This document shows, piece after piece, positions 1-9,671 of a stretch of DNA of 64,000 nt (positions are counted from its first letter, which is position 1; every line of letters begins with the position of its first letter). Position numbers and translations under genes: made by a program. The stretch lies in assembly GCF_030686155.1 (NCBI RefSeq), contig NZ_JAUPEV010000008.1, positions 30,084 to 94,083 on the forward strand. The letters are read 5' to 3'. Below the pieces are notes generated by a model. That model had not been told where the DNA came from, searched no databases, and saw nothing but the letters and a program-made list of their open reading frames with translations. The stretch comes from Helicobacter_J cappadocius. Its GTDB lineage: Bacteria > Campylobacterota > Campylobacteria > Campylobacterales > Helicobacteraceae.

Positions 1-1367
1 CAACCTTTTTTATAAGAGATTATATCCCAAAACCTCTTTATGCCAAACTCTCTGACACTCAAAACAAAGAGCATTATTCCACTAAGACTTCCAGCTAGAG
101 CAAGTCCTTGTGCTTGAAAAAACTGCATCAAAACCAAAGAACAAATCACGCCAAAACAAAGCGAAATCGCTGAAATACTAGCTGCCCTACCTTGTCTTTT
201 GTGTGCATAAAGCCACAAGGAAAAAACTCTTGCAAGTCCAAAAGGTAAAAGACCTATCATATACATTGCAAACACATTTGCAGATATCAAAGTGTCATTT
301 CTAAGGAATTTTCCTTTTTCAAATAGCAACCAAATGATTTCATTCTTGAGCATCATCCCACCGATGGTACATCCTAGCAACATTACAAACAAAAACCAAA
401 AGGATTTCTTCATACTAGCTAAAGCTTGTTTTTCTTGAGAATTTTTGATAGCTTTTGCAACCATGGGAAAAAGTGCAGTTGAGATCGCTATAGCAAAAAT
501 AGATAAAGGAAGCTGAAAAATACGATTAGCATAATACAAATAAGAAATACTTCCGCTAACCAAAAATGAAGCAAGTGCTGTGTCTATAAATGAAGCGATT
601 TGAGCTGTGGAACTCCCTAATACAGAAGGTAAAAATTGCTTAAAAAAGTTTTTTAAATCATTTTTTGCAACAATTGCTAAAGATTTTGATTTAGAGATAT
701 TGGAAAATCCTATGAGGTATATTTGCTTAATACCTACAGAAAAAAGCTTAAAAAAACCAAGTTTATACAGAGGATAAAAATGTAGTAGAATCTGAGCTAT
801 ACCCCCGCACAAAACCCCATAACTTAGAATATAAACTACATCCATCATATCAGAATCTTTTGCTAAATACAATGCGATAATCATACAAATATTAAGCAAT
901 GTGCTATTATAGGCACTCACCCAAAAATTATTTTTATACTGCAAAATCGTGCTAAAAAATGTTACGATAAAAACCAATTCTAAATACCAAAAATTAATAA
1001 CAACGATAGGTTCTGCTAATACGATAGTTTGTTCATCAAATCCATAAGCTAAAAGTTTGGTAACCCAACTAGACCCTGCCCAAACCAATACAGAGAAAAA
1101 ACCCAATATTAAAGCAAAAATAATAAATACATTTACGCTAAAAATACCTTTTCTTTGACTGCTAATAAAGCTTGGTAAAAAACTTTGAGCAAAAGCTCCT
1201 TCACCAAAAATTCGTCTAAAAAGATTGGGAAATTTAAAAGCTACGAAAAAAATGTCGCTATAAACACCCACCCCTAAAATCTGAGCAGTATAAATGTCTC
1301 TAAAAAATCCAAGTACACGAGAACACATAATGCCACTACTATTGGTAAAAAAAGCTCTTCTTAGCAA
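1..1367 (-). CDS. murJ: Lipid II flippase MurJ (MviN), 3' end cut by window edge
   Basis: This inner-membrane flippase moves lipid II across the membrane for peptidoglycan synthesis. The reading frame stays open for 455 codons and leaves the window, so the C-terminus is missing. The start I choose is TTG at 1367, preceded by an AGGA-type ribosome site. It gives MLRRAFFTNSSGIMCSR, which matches the expected MurJ N-terminus; no suitable ATG exists there. Typical MurJ stretches follow, such as RIFGEGAFAQSFLPSF and YYANRIFQLPLSIFAIAIST, with many hydrophobic segments. It is divergent from the FapA-like gene, with about 77 bases between them. A MurJ/FapA/RuvA neighbourhood is also known in related Campylobacter and Helicobacter genomes. 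Identification is firm and the start is likely. Confidence 0.9.
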   Translation of the reverse strand, partial: MLRRAFFTNSSGIMCSRVLGFFRDIYTAQILGVGVYSDIFFVAFKFPNLFRRIFGEGAFAQSFLPSFISSQRKGIFSVNVFIIFALILGFFSVLVWAGSSWVTKLLAYGFDEQTIVLAEPIVVINFWYLELVFIVTFFSTILQYKNNFWVSAYNSTLLNICMIIALYLAKDSDMMDVVYILSYGVLCGGIAQILLHFYPLYKLGFFKLFSVGIKQIYLIGFSNISKSKSLAIVAKNDLKNFFKQFLPSVLGSSTAQIASFIDTALASFLVSGSISYLYYANRIFQLPLSIFAIAISTALFPMVAKAIKNSQEKQALASMKKSFWFLFVMLLGCTIGGMMLKNEIIWLLFEKGKFLRNDTLISANVFAMYMIGLLPFGLARVFSLWLYAHKRQGRAASISAISLCFGVICSLVLMQFFQAQGLALAGSLSGIMLFVLSVREFGIKRFWDIISYKKG

Positions 1368-1444
1368 AATTCTTCCTTCTGAACCCGATAATATTTCTTT
1401 ATTATTGTACAATAATAAAATAAGAACACCAAAATGGAGAGTCT

Positions 1445-3259
1445 ATGGATGCTTTGAATTTTGTGCCTCAAGTGATCAAAAATTGCGAAAATATAAACGA
1501 TCAACTCCAACAATTTTCCACAAGTTCAAAAATAGCTATTGAGAAAATTTGGTTTGATGTTCTCAATATCAATACTTTTATCAAAATTAATGAAAAAGAT
1601 GAGCCTCATATGATTACAGGCAATGAACTTGCCCAATTCGAAAAAGATAATTTCTATATTAAGGAAGATTTTTTTGTCCATCAAACTTATGATATTAGGA
1701 TAAGACCTAAGACAAAGGATTATGGCATAAATATTGAAATCACGCCTAATGCCGATAAGGTTTATGCACTTTTTGATGAATCCTTTGTAATGATAGATGA
1801 CGAGAGGTTTTTTGAAGAAATTTTTGGCGTTATTGATTCTTTGATGGCACAAAACAAAATCATCTTTCGCCAACAATTTCAGCAACGCGAGAATTTAAAA
1901 ACCAAACTCAAAGAATCTAAAGTAGAATGCTTATTTGAAAAAATCCTTTTAAAAACTGCTCCTGACTTGATTCCTTATAAGCCTGCAGAATTTCATTTCA
2001 CAATTAAAGAAGAATGGGAAAAAGAAAAATCAAAAATAGCTCCTGAAAATGCTTTTTTTGGGGTTGGGGTAGATGGAGTTATCGCTGAATATATCAAACC
2101 AATTGAAGGAAAAAATGGGCGAAATCTAAAGGGAGTATTTGTCAAAATGGATACGAAAAAAATAGATCAAATACCTCCCATAACCTTCAGTAAAACATAT
2201 GTAAGAAAAGAAGAAACCGCTGATAAATGGCTTTTTAAATCATTGATTTCAGGTTATGTAAAAATACTCAACAATTTCATTACTTTCAATACCAAATATG
2301 AATTTGATTCGATGAAACTCATCAATGCACCAATATTTTTGGGTGGTCTAGATAGTGGCATTACACTCACCATAACATCAGATGATGACCTTAATGATGC
2401 AGTTGGAGCAAATATGATTATAGAAGCTACAACAATTGATGTTGTCGGGAGCATTGGAGAAAATGTAGAACTTCGTGCACAAACTATTTCTATCAAAGGG
2501 CAAACTCATCAAAGCAGCATTGTCAATGCCACTGAAGCTAAAATCATTACCCACAAAGGTAAATTTTATGGAGAAAATATCACTGTCAAAAATCTAGACT
2601 GTGGATTCATACAAGCCAATGACTGCTCCATAGAAACTTCAAGTGGTGGCACCATATATTCAAAAAAAATTTCCATTAAAAAGCTCAAATCCAATAATAA
2701 AATAAATTTTTCTTCTGAGTGCAATCTCAAAGAAATTCAAGGCGGAAACAATGAGTTCGTTATCTCTTCTAGTTCTCATATACCAACGCAAGAGACAATA
2801 GAATTTATAAATAAAAAAATCTCTCTTTTAAAAACAAAAATGCGTTCAATGGCAAAAGAATATCAATTTCTTATTTCCAAAGCTAAAAAAAATAAACCCA
2901 TCATTGATAAGATAAAAGCAGCTGATAAGTCAGTTCAAAAAGTGATGCTTAATGATGAAGATATCAAAAAGGCCTATCAAGAATTTAGCATTCATGTCAA
3001 ACAACTTAAGGTACTAAAAAAAGAACTGCTCAATCTACAAGAAAAAATAAAACAACTTGTTTATAATCTAATGCAAATAGAAGATGAAACTCTTCGTGCC
3101 AAAATCAACACCAACTCAGAGTGGAAACAAGAAAATGAAATCATCTATCAACGTAGGTATCCTAAAGCTACCGATCAGCTCCTTACGCTCAAAGATGGTG
3201 AAAATGTGGATATTTATATTGACTCTAAAACCAAAAAAATTACAAAAAAAATCTCTTAA
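1445..3259 (+). CDS. FapA-like DUF342 polymer-forming protein
   Basis: A 604-residue protein of the FapA/DUF342 family, whose exact role is unsettled. The N-terminal third is mixed alpha/beta. The centre (roughly residues 190-450) carries the glycine-rich, beta-helix-like region typical of the family (for example ENAFFGVGVDGVIAEYIKP, then a run of short hydrophobic repeats). The C-terminal region from about 455 is a lysine- and glutamate-rich coiled coil. There is no signal peptide, so it is probably cytoplasmic. The ATG at 1445 has GGAGAG just upstream. ruvA follows after 9 bases, suggesting cotranscription. Family assignment is good and the cellular function is unknown. Confidence 0.8.
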   Translation: MDALNFVPQVIKNCENINDQLQQFSTSSKIAIEKIWFDVLNINTFIKINEKDEPHMITGNELAQFEKDNFYIKEDFFVHQTYDIRIRPKTKDYGINIEITPNADKVYALFDESFVMIDDERFFEEIFGVIDSLMAQNKIIFRQQFQQRENLKTKLKESKVECLFEKILLKTAPDLIPYKPAEFHFTIKEEWEKEKSKIAPENAFFGVGVDGVIAEYIKPIEGKNGRNLKGVFVKMDTKKIDQIPPITFSKTYVRKEETADKWLFKSLISGYVKILNNFITFNTKYEFDSMKLINAPIFLGGLDSGITLTITSDDDLNDAVGANMIIEATTIDVVGSIGENVELRAQTISIKGQTHQSSIVNATEAKIITHKGKFYGENITVKNLDCGFIQANDCSIETSSGGTIYSKKISIKKLKSNNKINFSSECNLKEIQGGNNEFVISSSSHIPTQETIEFINKKISLLKTKMRSMAKEYQFLISKAKKNKPIIDKIKAADKSVQKVMLNDEDIKKAYQEFSIHVKQLKVLKKELLNLQEKIKQLVYNLMQIEDETLRAKINTNSEWKQENEIIYQRRYPKATDQLLTLKDGENVDIYIDSKTKKITKKIS

Positions 3260-3268
3260 GGATAAAAA

Positions 3269-3847
3269 ATGATAGTTGGTATGATTGGAAATATTCACAA
3301 ACTAGAGCCCACTAGGCTTGAATTTGAAGTTAATGGTCTCATCTATGGCATACATATTTCTACTAATACAAGCTATGCACTCAATACCCAAAAAGAAAAA
3401 AGTGAAAAACTAACCCTTCTTATCAGTCAGATTATTCGTGAAGACGCTCATCTGCTCTTTGGTTTTATTGAAGATATAGAAAAAGTCACCTTTGAACGTC
3501 TTATCAAGATAAACGGCGTAGGACCTAAAGTTGCCCTCGCAATTCTCTCCACCTATACCCCACAAACCTTTGGAAAAATCATTGAAGAAAAAAACATAGC
3601 AGCTCTTCAGAGGGTTCCAGGTATTGGAGCAAAAGGTGCGGGTAAAATTATGGTAGATTTAGCAGGATTTTGGAGCGAACTTACAGATTCTCACAATATT
3701 TCAGCAAACCAAGGTAGTCAAAACGAGGCACTTTTGGCACTCCAAAGTCTAGGGTTTAAAAGCACAGATATTGCAAAAGTTCTCAAAACCATAACAAGTT
3801 CTAGCACCCAAGAAATCATCAAAGAAGCTTTAAAGTTACTAAAATAA
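3269..3847 (+). CDS. ruvA: Holliday junction DNA helicase subunit RuvA
   Basis: RuvA binds four-way DNA junctions and loads the RuvB motor for branch migration. The protein has 192 residues, close to the usual length. The N-terminal OB-fold begins MIVGMIGNIHKLEP. The central helix-hairpin-helix motifs are visible as FERLIKINGVGPKVALAIL and LQRVPGIGAKGAGKIMVDL. The C-terminal UBA-like RuvB-binding domain is NEALLALQSLGFKSTDI onward. It starts 9 bases after the FapA-like gene with AAGGA ahead of the ATG, and uvrA follows 38 bases downstream, so a repair pair is probably cotranscribed. Confidence 0.96.
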   Translation: MIVGMIGNIHKLEPTRLEFEVNGLIYGIHISTNTSYALNTQKEKSEKLTLLISQIIREDAHLLFGFIEDIEKVTFERLIKINGVGPKVALAILSTYTPQTFGKIIEEKNIAALQRVPGIGAKGAGKIMVDLAGFWSELTDSHNISANQGSQNEALLALQSLGFKSTDIAKVLKTITSSSTQEIIKEALKLLK

Positions 3848-3885
3848 TTAAGTTATAATTAAAATATATAAAATAGGAGCACATA

Positions 3886-6732
3886 TTGCTAGATAAAATC
3901 AAAATCATCGGTGCAAAAGAAAATAATCTCAAAAATATCCATTTAGAAATTCCAAAAAACAAGTTGATTGTTTTCACGGGATTAAGTGGTTCAGGAAAAT
4001 CAACTCTAGCGTTTGACACTCTTTATGCTGAAGGGCAAAGACGCTATATTGAATCTCTATCAAGTTATGCTAGGCAATTTCTTGACAAAGTAGGCAAACC
4101 TAATGTTGATAAAATTGAAGGTCTAACTCCAGCTATTGCCATTGATCAAAAAACTACAAGTAAAAATCCACGTTCCACAGTGGGAACTATCACGGAAATC
4201 TATGATTATTTACGGCTACTCTTTGCTAGAGTTGGAACACAACATTGTCATTTATGCGGAAAACCTATCTCACAAATGAGTCAAACTGATATTATAGACC
4301 AAATCTTATCTCTACCTCAAGAGAGCAAAATCATCATTTTAGCTCCGATCGTCAAAGAAAAAAAAGGAAGTTTTAATGATAAGATTCAAGATTTACGTCA
4401 AAAGGGCTATGTCCGTGCATATATAGATGGCGTTATGGTACGGTTGGATGAAGAAATAGAACTAAGTAAAACAAAAAAACACACCATTAAAGTTATTATA
4501 GATAGAGTTATTATCAATAAAGAAAATCATTCAAGGATAGCTCAAGCGATAGAAAAAGCACTCAAAGAAACTTATGGGGAGCTTGAAATAGAAATTATTA
4601 AAGATGATGAAAAAAATAATGAATTTATACATTATAGTGAGCATTTAGCTTGTTTTGATTGCAAGGTGAGCTTTGAACCACTAGAGCCTTTAAGTTTTTC
4701 TTTTAACTCTCCTAAAGGAGCTTGTGAAAATTGCGGGGGTTTAGGGAGCAAATACAGCATTGATATCAAAAAAATACTAGATAAATCTTTGCCTTTAAAC
4801 AAAGGCGGAATAAAAGTTATTTTTGGATTTAATCGTAGCTATTATGCTGAGCTTTTTAGTGGGTTTTGCAAAACAAATAAAATCGATGGTAATAAAACTT
4901 TTGAAGATCTAAAAGAACACGAACAAAACGCTTTGTTATATGGCAATGGAAATGAAGTTGAATTTATCTGGAAAAATTCAACACTCAAGCGTCCTTGGAA
5001 AGGTATCATACAAATTGCCTACGATATGTTTAAAGACGAAAAAGATTTGGGTGATTACATGAGTGAAAAACCCTGTTCAACCTGCAATGGTCATCGCCTA
5101 AAAGCTCCTTCTTTAAACGTGAAGGTTTCACAAAAAGGAATCGGGGATATTATTGATATGCCCATTGAAGAAAGTTATAGTTTTTTCAATAACGATGATA
5201 ATTTTAGCTACCTAACAAAACAGCAAAGTTTCATAGCAGCTTCTATTTTAAAAGAGATTAAAGAAAGGCTTTTTTTCCTCTATGATGTAGGACTAGGATA
5301 TCTTAGTCTAGGAAGAGATGCAAGGACTATTAGCGGAGGCGAGAGTCAAAGAATACGAATTGCTAGTCAAATAGGCAGCGGATTAACGGGGGTAATGTAT
5401 GTTTTAGATGAACCAAGCATCGGACTACACGAACGCGATACGTTAAAACTTATAAAAACCCTAAGAAATCTGCAAGAAAAAGGAAATACAGTTATTGTTG
5501 TAGAACATGACAAAGAAACTATTAAAAATGCTGATTTTATTGTAGATATTGGGCCTGGTGCAGGAAAAAATGGTGGTGAAGTAGTTTTTGCAGGAACGAT
5601 TGAAAAAATGCTCACTTCCAATACTCAAACTTCTCAATACATTAATGGAAAAAAAACCATCTCTTATCCGCACAATAGACCCCAAAAAAAATGGCTTGAA
5701 ATCAAAAATGTAACTATTAATAATATCAAAAGTCTAAACCTCAAAATTCCACTCTCAAACTTTGTATGTATCACTGGAGTGAGTGGAAGTGGCAAAAGTT
5801 CCCTAATACTCCAAACACTTCTCCCAGTGGCACAAGAACTTCTTAATAATGCAAAAAAAATAAAAAAATGTGATGGTGTAGAAATTGATGGACTTGAAAT
5901 GCTTGATAAAGTCATCTATTTAGATCAAAGCCCAATTGGTAGAACTCCACGAAGTAACCCTGCAACCTATACAGGCGTAATGGATGATATCAGGACATTA
6001 TTTTCTGAAGTCAAAGAAGCAAAAATTTTAGGCTATGGAATCGGTCGGTTTAGCTTCAATGTAAAAGGTGGAAGATGCGAAAAATGTCAAGGAGAAGGTG
6101 AAATAAAAATTGAAATGCATTTCCTCCCTGATGTGATGGTAAAATGCGATGCCTGCAACGGTGCAAAATACAATCCTCAAACACTCGAAATCAAATACAA
6201 AGGCAAATCCATCGCAGATGTCTTAAATATGAGTGTAGATGATGCTTGTGAATTCTTTTGCAAAATACCCAAAATAGCCTCAAAGCTCAAAACGCTTCAG
6301 GATGTTGGTCTTGGATATATTACATTAGGGCAAAATGCAGTAACTCTAAGTGGTGGCGAAGCCCAAAGAATCAAACTCGCCAAAGAACTCAGTCGCAAAG
6401 ACACCGGAAAAACTCTATATATACTAGATGAGCCTACCACAGGGCTTCATTTTGCTGATGTGGATAGACTTACAAAGGTTTTACACCATCTAGTTGAGCT
6501 TGGCAATTCTATGATTGTCATCGAACACAACTTAGATATGATAAAAAATGCTGATTATATCATTGACATAGGACCTGAAGGTGGAGATAAGGGTGGAAAA
6601 ATCGTAGATATAGGAACACCTACTGAGATTGCAAAAAATGCCGAAAAGTCCCACTCTTATACAGCTAAATTTTTAGCACAAGAATTAGAAGAGGACAACA
6701 AAAATGCTAAAAAAACTAGAAAAAATAGTTGA
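3886..6732 (+). CDS. uvrA: Excinuclease ABC subunit A
   Basis: UvrA is the damage-sensing ATPase of nucleotide excision repair, acting with UvrB and UvrC in the cytoplasm. The 948-residue length is standard. Two ABC ATPase halves are visible: Walker A GLSGSGKSTLA near residue 32 and GVSGSGKSSL near 628, with signature motifs ISGGESQRIR near 481 and LSGGEAQRIK near 821. Zinc-binding CxxC pairs include CENCGG, CSTCNG, CEKCQG and CDACNG. The start is TTG at 3886, supported by AGGAG ten bases upstream and the family-typical N-terminus MLDKIKIIGAKENNL. The last 29 bases overlap the next gene, a putative restriction endonuclease, so the two are translationally linked. Confidence 0.97.
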   Translation: MLDKIKIIGAKENNLKNIHLEIPKNKLIVFTGLSGSGKSTLAFDTLYAEGQRRYIESLSSYARQFLDKVGKPNVDKIEGLTPAIAIDQKTTSKNPRSTVGTITEIYDYLRLLFARVGTQHCHLCGKPISQMSQTDIIDQILSLPQESKIIILAPIVKEKKGSFNDKIQDLRQKGYVRAYIDGVMVRLDEEIELSKTKKHTIKVIIDRVIINKENHSRIAQAIEKALKETYGELEIEIIKDDEKNNEFIHYSEHLACFDCKVSFEPLEPLSFSFNSPKGACENCGGLGSKYSIDIKKILDKSLPLNKGGIKVIFGFNRSYYAELFSGFCKTNKIDGNKTFEDLKEHEQNALLYGNGNEVEFIWKNSTLKRPWKGIIQIAYDMFKDEKDLGDYMSEKPCSTCNGHRLKAPSLNVKVSQKGIGDIIDMPIEESYSFFNNDDNFSYLTKQQSFIAASILKEIKERLFFLYDVGLGYLSLGRDARTISGGESQRIRIASQIGSGLTGVMYVLDEPSIGLHERDTLKLIKTLRNLQEKGNTVIVVEHDKETIKNADFIVDIGPGAGKNGGEVVFAGTIEKMLTSNTQTSQYINGKKTISYPHNRPQKKWLEIKNVTINNIKSLNLKIPLSNFVCITGVSGSGKSSLILQTLLPVAQELLNNAKKIKKCDGVEIDGLEMLDKVIYLDQSPIGRTPRSNPATYTGVMDDIRTLFSEVKEAKILGYGIGRFSFNVKGGRCEKCQGEGEIKIEMHFLPDVMVKCDACNGAKYNPQTLEIKYKGKSIADVLNMSVDDACEFFCKIPKIASKLKTLQDVGLGYITLGQNAVTLSGGEAQRIKLAKELSRKDTGKTLYILDEPTTGLHFADVDRLTKVLHHLVELGNSMIVIEHNLDMIKNADYIIDIGPEGGDKGGKIVDIGTPTEIAKNAEKSHSYTAKFLAQELEEDNKNAKKTRKNS

Positions 6733-7333
6733 ATATCTAAAAAGTCTTAATTTGAATCTTTCTGAACAAAGCAGAGATGGACGCATTAACTCTGCCTTTA
6801 ACGAAGATGAATTACTCAATATCATCAAAATAAAATTTCCTGAAATCCAGTATCCAAAAAAGAGAGATTGGAAAGATTTCTGTTTTGAAGAAGATGGTCA
6901 ATATATCCCTGTGAATATCAAAATAACCAAAACAGATACAACAGATAACCTAAACTGCAAAGTTGGCATATATTATGCCCTAACAGGAAGGATTCCTAGT
7001 TTTGATAATCAGATTGATTGGGGCAATTATTTAAGGAATTTGAGAGAAGACATAACTCCAAACAATCAAGATTACTACTTTCTAATCGTAAATAAAAATA
7101 ATCCTAAAGATATCTATATAGCATCACTAAAAACAATAAATAAAATAGTTCCAAATGGAAATAATCTACCATTTCAAGCTAAATGGGACGAGAATAAATA
7201 CGCAATAAATAGAACCTTTGAAGAAGCAAGAGATTATTTACTTAAGACAATGGGAAAATCCTTTAGACTTAGAAGTCGTGTATATGACCAATTTGTGGAA
7301 TATTTTCCAGAATTTAAGAGGTTGATAGATTGA
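6704..7333 (+). CDS. Putative type II restriction endonuclease
   Basis: A 209-residue protein that I do not recognise by a named family. It is called a restriction endonuclease because its stop overlaps the start of an adenine methyltransferase and because of a possible PD-(D/E)XK-like arrangement: an acidic stretch AFNEDEL (residues 31-37), then D58 in WKDF, then N71-I-K73. The second acidic position is Asn rather than Asp or Glu, so either the alignment is imperfect or the site is a variant. It begins inside the end of uvrA and ends in TTGA, shared with the next gene's TTG start. The recognition sequence cannot be read from the sequence. A non-nuclease accessory role is possible. Confidence 0.55.
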   Translation: MLKKLEKIVEYLKSLNLNLSEQSRDGRINSAFNEDELLNIIKIKFPEIQYPKKRDWKDFCFEEDGQYIPVNIKITKTDTTDNLNCKVGIYYALTGRIPSFDNQIDWGNYLRNLREDITPNNQDYYFLIVNKNNPKDIYIASLKTINKIVPNGNNLPFQAKWDENKYAINRTFEEARDYLLKTMGKSFRLRSRVYDQFVEYFPEFKRLID

Positions 7334-8487
7334 ATCACTCCAAAGAAATTTTAGGACAGTTTTTTACTCCTACTTTTGTTGTAGATGAAATGATAGGACT
7401 TATAAAAAACAAAGGGAGTATATTAGAGCCTAGCTGCGGAGATGGAGCATTTTTAGACCATTTACCCTCACATGCAGTAGGTATTGAATTAGATTCTAGG
7501 GTTATCAAAAATAAAAATGTAAAAAACATAGATTTTTTTAGTTATAGCATTGAAAATAAATTTGACACCATCATAGGAAATCCTCCATATGTAGCTTATA
7601 AAGAAATTAATGATAACACCAAAACACTTCTATATTCCTATTCAAGGTTATTTGATAATAGGACAAATTTATATCTATTATTCATCTATAAATGCATCTT
7701 GCATCTAAAAAATAGTGGTGAGCTAATTTTTATAACGCCTAGAGATTTTTTAAAACTAACATCTTCTATCAAACTCAATGAGTTTTTATATAAAAATGGA
7801 ACAATCACCGACTTTATTGATCTAGGAGATAAGAAGATTTTCAAAGATGCCCAGCCTAATTGTGCAATATGGAGATTTGAAAAAAATAATTTTATTAGAA
7901 AAACAAATTTAGTGAAAAATTTTAGTTGCAATAATGGTCAAATATACTTCACAGATAATAATTATTTTATAAAATTTAAAGATTTATTTTTTGTAAAAGT
8001 GGGTGCAGTTAGTGGGAATGATAAAGTATTTTCTAATGAAAAATTAGGAAATGAAGATTTTGTATGCTCTACGACTTGCAAGACAGGAAAAACTAGAAAA
8101 ATGATTTACAACAAATATCTTATACAGCTAGAACAGCATAAAGAAACTCTAATAAAAAGAAAAATCAAAAACTTCAATGAATCCAATTGGTTTTTATGGG
8201 GGAGAGATTATTTTAAAAGCGATTTATCTAGGATTTATGTGAATACAAAAACAAGGAATAAAAAACCATTTTTCATCCATCCATCAAAAGCATATGATGG
8301 ATCTATACTTGCCATATTTCCAAAGTTTAAAACTACAGCTAAAGAACTCCAAGAAATTTGTCTTTTATTAAACAACGTCAATTGGGAAGAACTTGGCTTT
8401 ATTTGCGATGGTCGTTTTTTATTTTCACAAAAGAGCTTGGAAAATTGCTTACTTGGAGAAGAGTTTGGTAAGTTCAGTTTTATTTAA
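7330..8487 (+). CDS. Type II N6-adenine DNA methyltransferase, TaqI-like
   Basis: A 385-residue SAM-dependent DNA methyltransferase that probably modifies adenine in the target of the upstream nuclease. Motif X-like region QFFTPTFVVDEMI lies at 10-22, SAM-binding motif I EPSCGDGAF at 33-41, an acidic ribose-binding residue in GIELD, and catalytic motif IV NPPY at 84-87. This motif order (I before IV) fits the gamma class. The C-terminal half is the likely target-recognition region. The start is TTG at 7330, overlapping the preceding stop as TTGA. It ends 10 bases before the convergent second methyltransferase. Specificity is unknown. Confidence 0.85.
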   Translation: MNHSKEILGQFFTPTFVVDEMIGLIKNKGSILEPSCGDGAFLDHLPSHAVGIELDSRVIKNKNVKNIDFFSYSIENKFDTIIGNPPYVAYKEINDNTKTLLYSYSRLFDNRTNLYLLFIYKCILHLKNSGELIFITPRDFLKLTSSIKLNEFLYKNGTITDFIDLGDKKIFKDAQPNCAIWRFEKNNFIRKTNLVKNFSCNNGQIYFTDNNYFIKFKDLFFVKVGAVSGNDKVFSNEKLGNEDFVCSTTCKTGKTRKMIYNKYLIQLEQHKETLIKRKIKNFNESNWFLWGRDYFKSDLSRIYVNTKTRNKKPFFIHPSKAYDGSILAIFPKFKTTAKELQEICLLLNNVNWEELGFICDGRFLFSQKSLENCLLGEEFGKFSFI

Positions 8488-8497
8488 AATCATTTCA

Positions 8498-9658
8498 TCA
8501 GTCAAAAGTTTTTGCATATTGTTCTCCTAGTATTTTTGCAAATAGCTCTTTAAAATAATTCCTTATTTTAAGTTCTACATCAGCGATACCTTTAGGCTTG
8601 AAGGAATCTTTCAGGATAGAATTGGTGCGAATACTCTCTTCTATGAAGCACTCTTTAATCTCTTCAAACCTTTCATTATCAATCATTACATCACAGTTTC
8701 CCAAAAAATACGGCATTTTATCAATATATCTTTTAAAAACATCAATATAACAATAATATGGAAATTTTTCTTCATGCACATAAACTGCATTATTGCTATG
8801 AGTGTTTATAAAAGTGCGATTTCTTTTGAGAGCATTTATGTCGCGTAGAGTATAAAATCTTGCGACAAATTGTTCATCTTCTTTGAGGGTTTTTTTATTA
8901 GGATATTTATGAATGTAGTTTGCGATACTATCAAAAGAGTTTAACCTAAAAATTCCTCCTTCTTTAACTTTGAAGTCAAAATCTTTGATAAAATCATAGC
9001 TCATTCCAACGCAATCCCTTTGATATAACCCTATGAGTATTGGAAAGCCAGTTACTCTAGAAGTGCTAGAGAATTCTTGAGAATTAAAAATCACTCCATT
9101 GATGAGTTTATAATTTTTGACAAATTTTGAAATCAAAGAAAAATTAGATTTTTTGATGAGATAAGATAAAGGGTGCAAAACGCAGACATAATCAGCTTCT
9201 AATTTATTATAAGAGAGTAAAAAAGACATTCCTAAATCACGCGTTTTTATATCAGCATCTATTTGTGTTGGTGCATATTTTATGTGACTACAGATAATAG
9301 AGGTTGTATCATTATAAGGAGGGTTTCCGATAACAACAAGCTTTTCATCTTCTTTAATATTGAAAACTTTACGATTAACATCTTTTAGAGAATTCTCACA
9401 AATAAATTCTGTATTTATATTTTTCTTTGCCTTTTTTATAGCTTCTATATCAATATCAACCCCAATGAGGCGATTTTTTATATCATCTTGTAAAAACGAT
9501 CCATATCCGCAAGATGAATCTAAAATCGTGTATTGTGGAAAATTAACAACATTTCCTTTGAGCATTTCATAAACCAATGCCACCAAATGCTTGGGAGTAT
9601 AATAACTTCCTAGATTGACGGTAGATTTTTTATCTAAATGTTTTTGATCTATATTCAT
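8498..9658 (-). CDS. Unpaired N6-adenine DNA methyltransferase
   Basis: A 386-residue methyltransferase of the N6-adenine type. The region SYYTPKHLVALVYEM is followed by SAM motif I LDSSCGYGSFL (about 46-56), acidic IGVDID (65-70) and catalytic NPPY at 112-115. No nuclease gene lies beside it: on one side is the convergent type II methyltransferase and on the other a serine transporter starting a different unit. It is therefore either an orphan regulatory methylase, the survivor of a lost restriction pair, or a bifunctional enzyme (less likely at this length). The C-terminal two-thirds is the probable target-recognition part. The target is unknown. Confidence 0.8.
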   Translation of the reverse strand: MNIDQKHLDKKSTVNLGSYYTPKHLVALVYEMLKGNVVNFPQYTILDSSCGYGSFLQDDIKNRLIGVDIDIEAIKKAKKNINTEFICENSLKDVNRKVFNIKEDEKLVVIGNPPYNDTTSIICSHIKYAPTQIDADIKTRDLGMSFLLSYNKLEADYVCVLHPLSYLIKKSNFSLISKFVKNYKLINGVIFNSQEFSSTSRVTGFPILIGLYQRDCVGMSYDFIKDFDFKVKEGGIFRLNSFDSIANYIHKYPNKKTLKEDEQFVARFYTLRDINALKRNRTFINTHSNNAVYVHEEKFPYYCYIDVFKRYIDKMPYFLGNCDVMIDNERFEEIKECFIEESIRTNSILKDSFKPKGIADVELKIRNYFKELFAKILGEQYAKTFD

Positions 9659-9671
9659 AAATTTCCATCAT

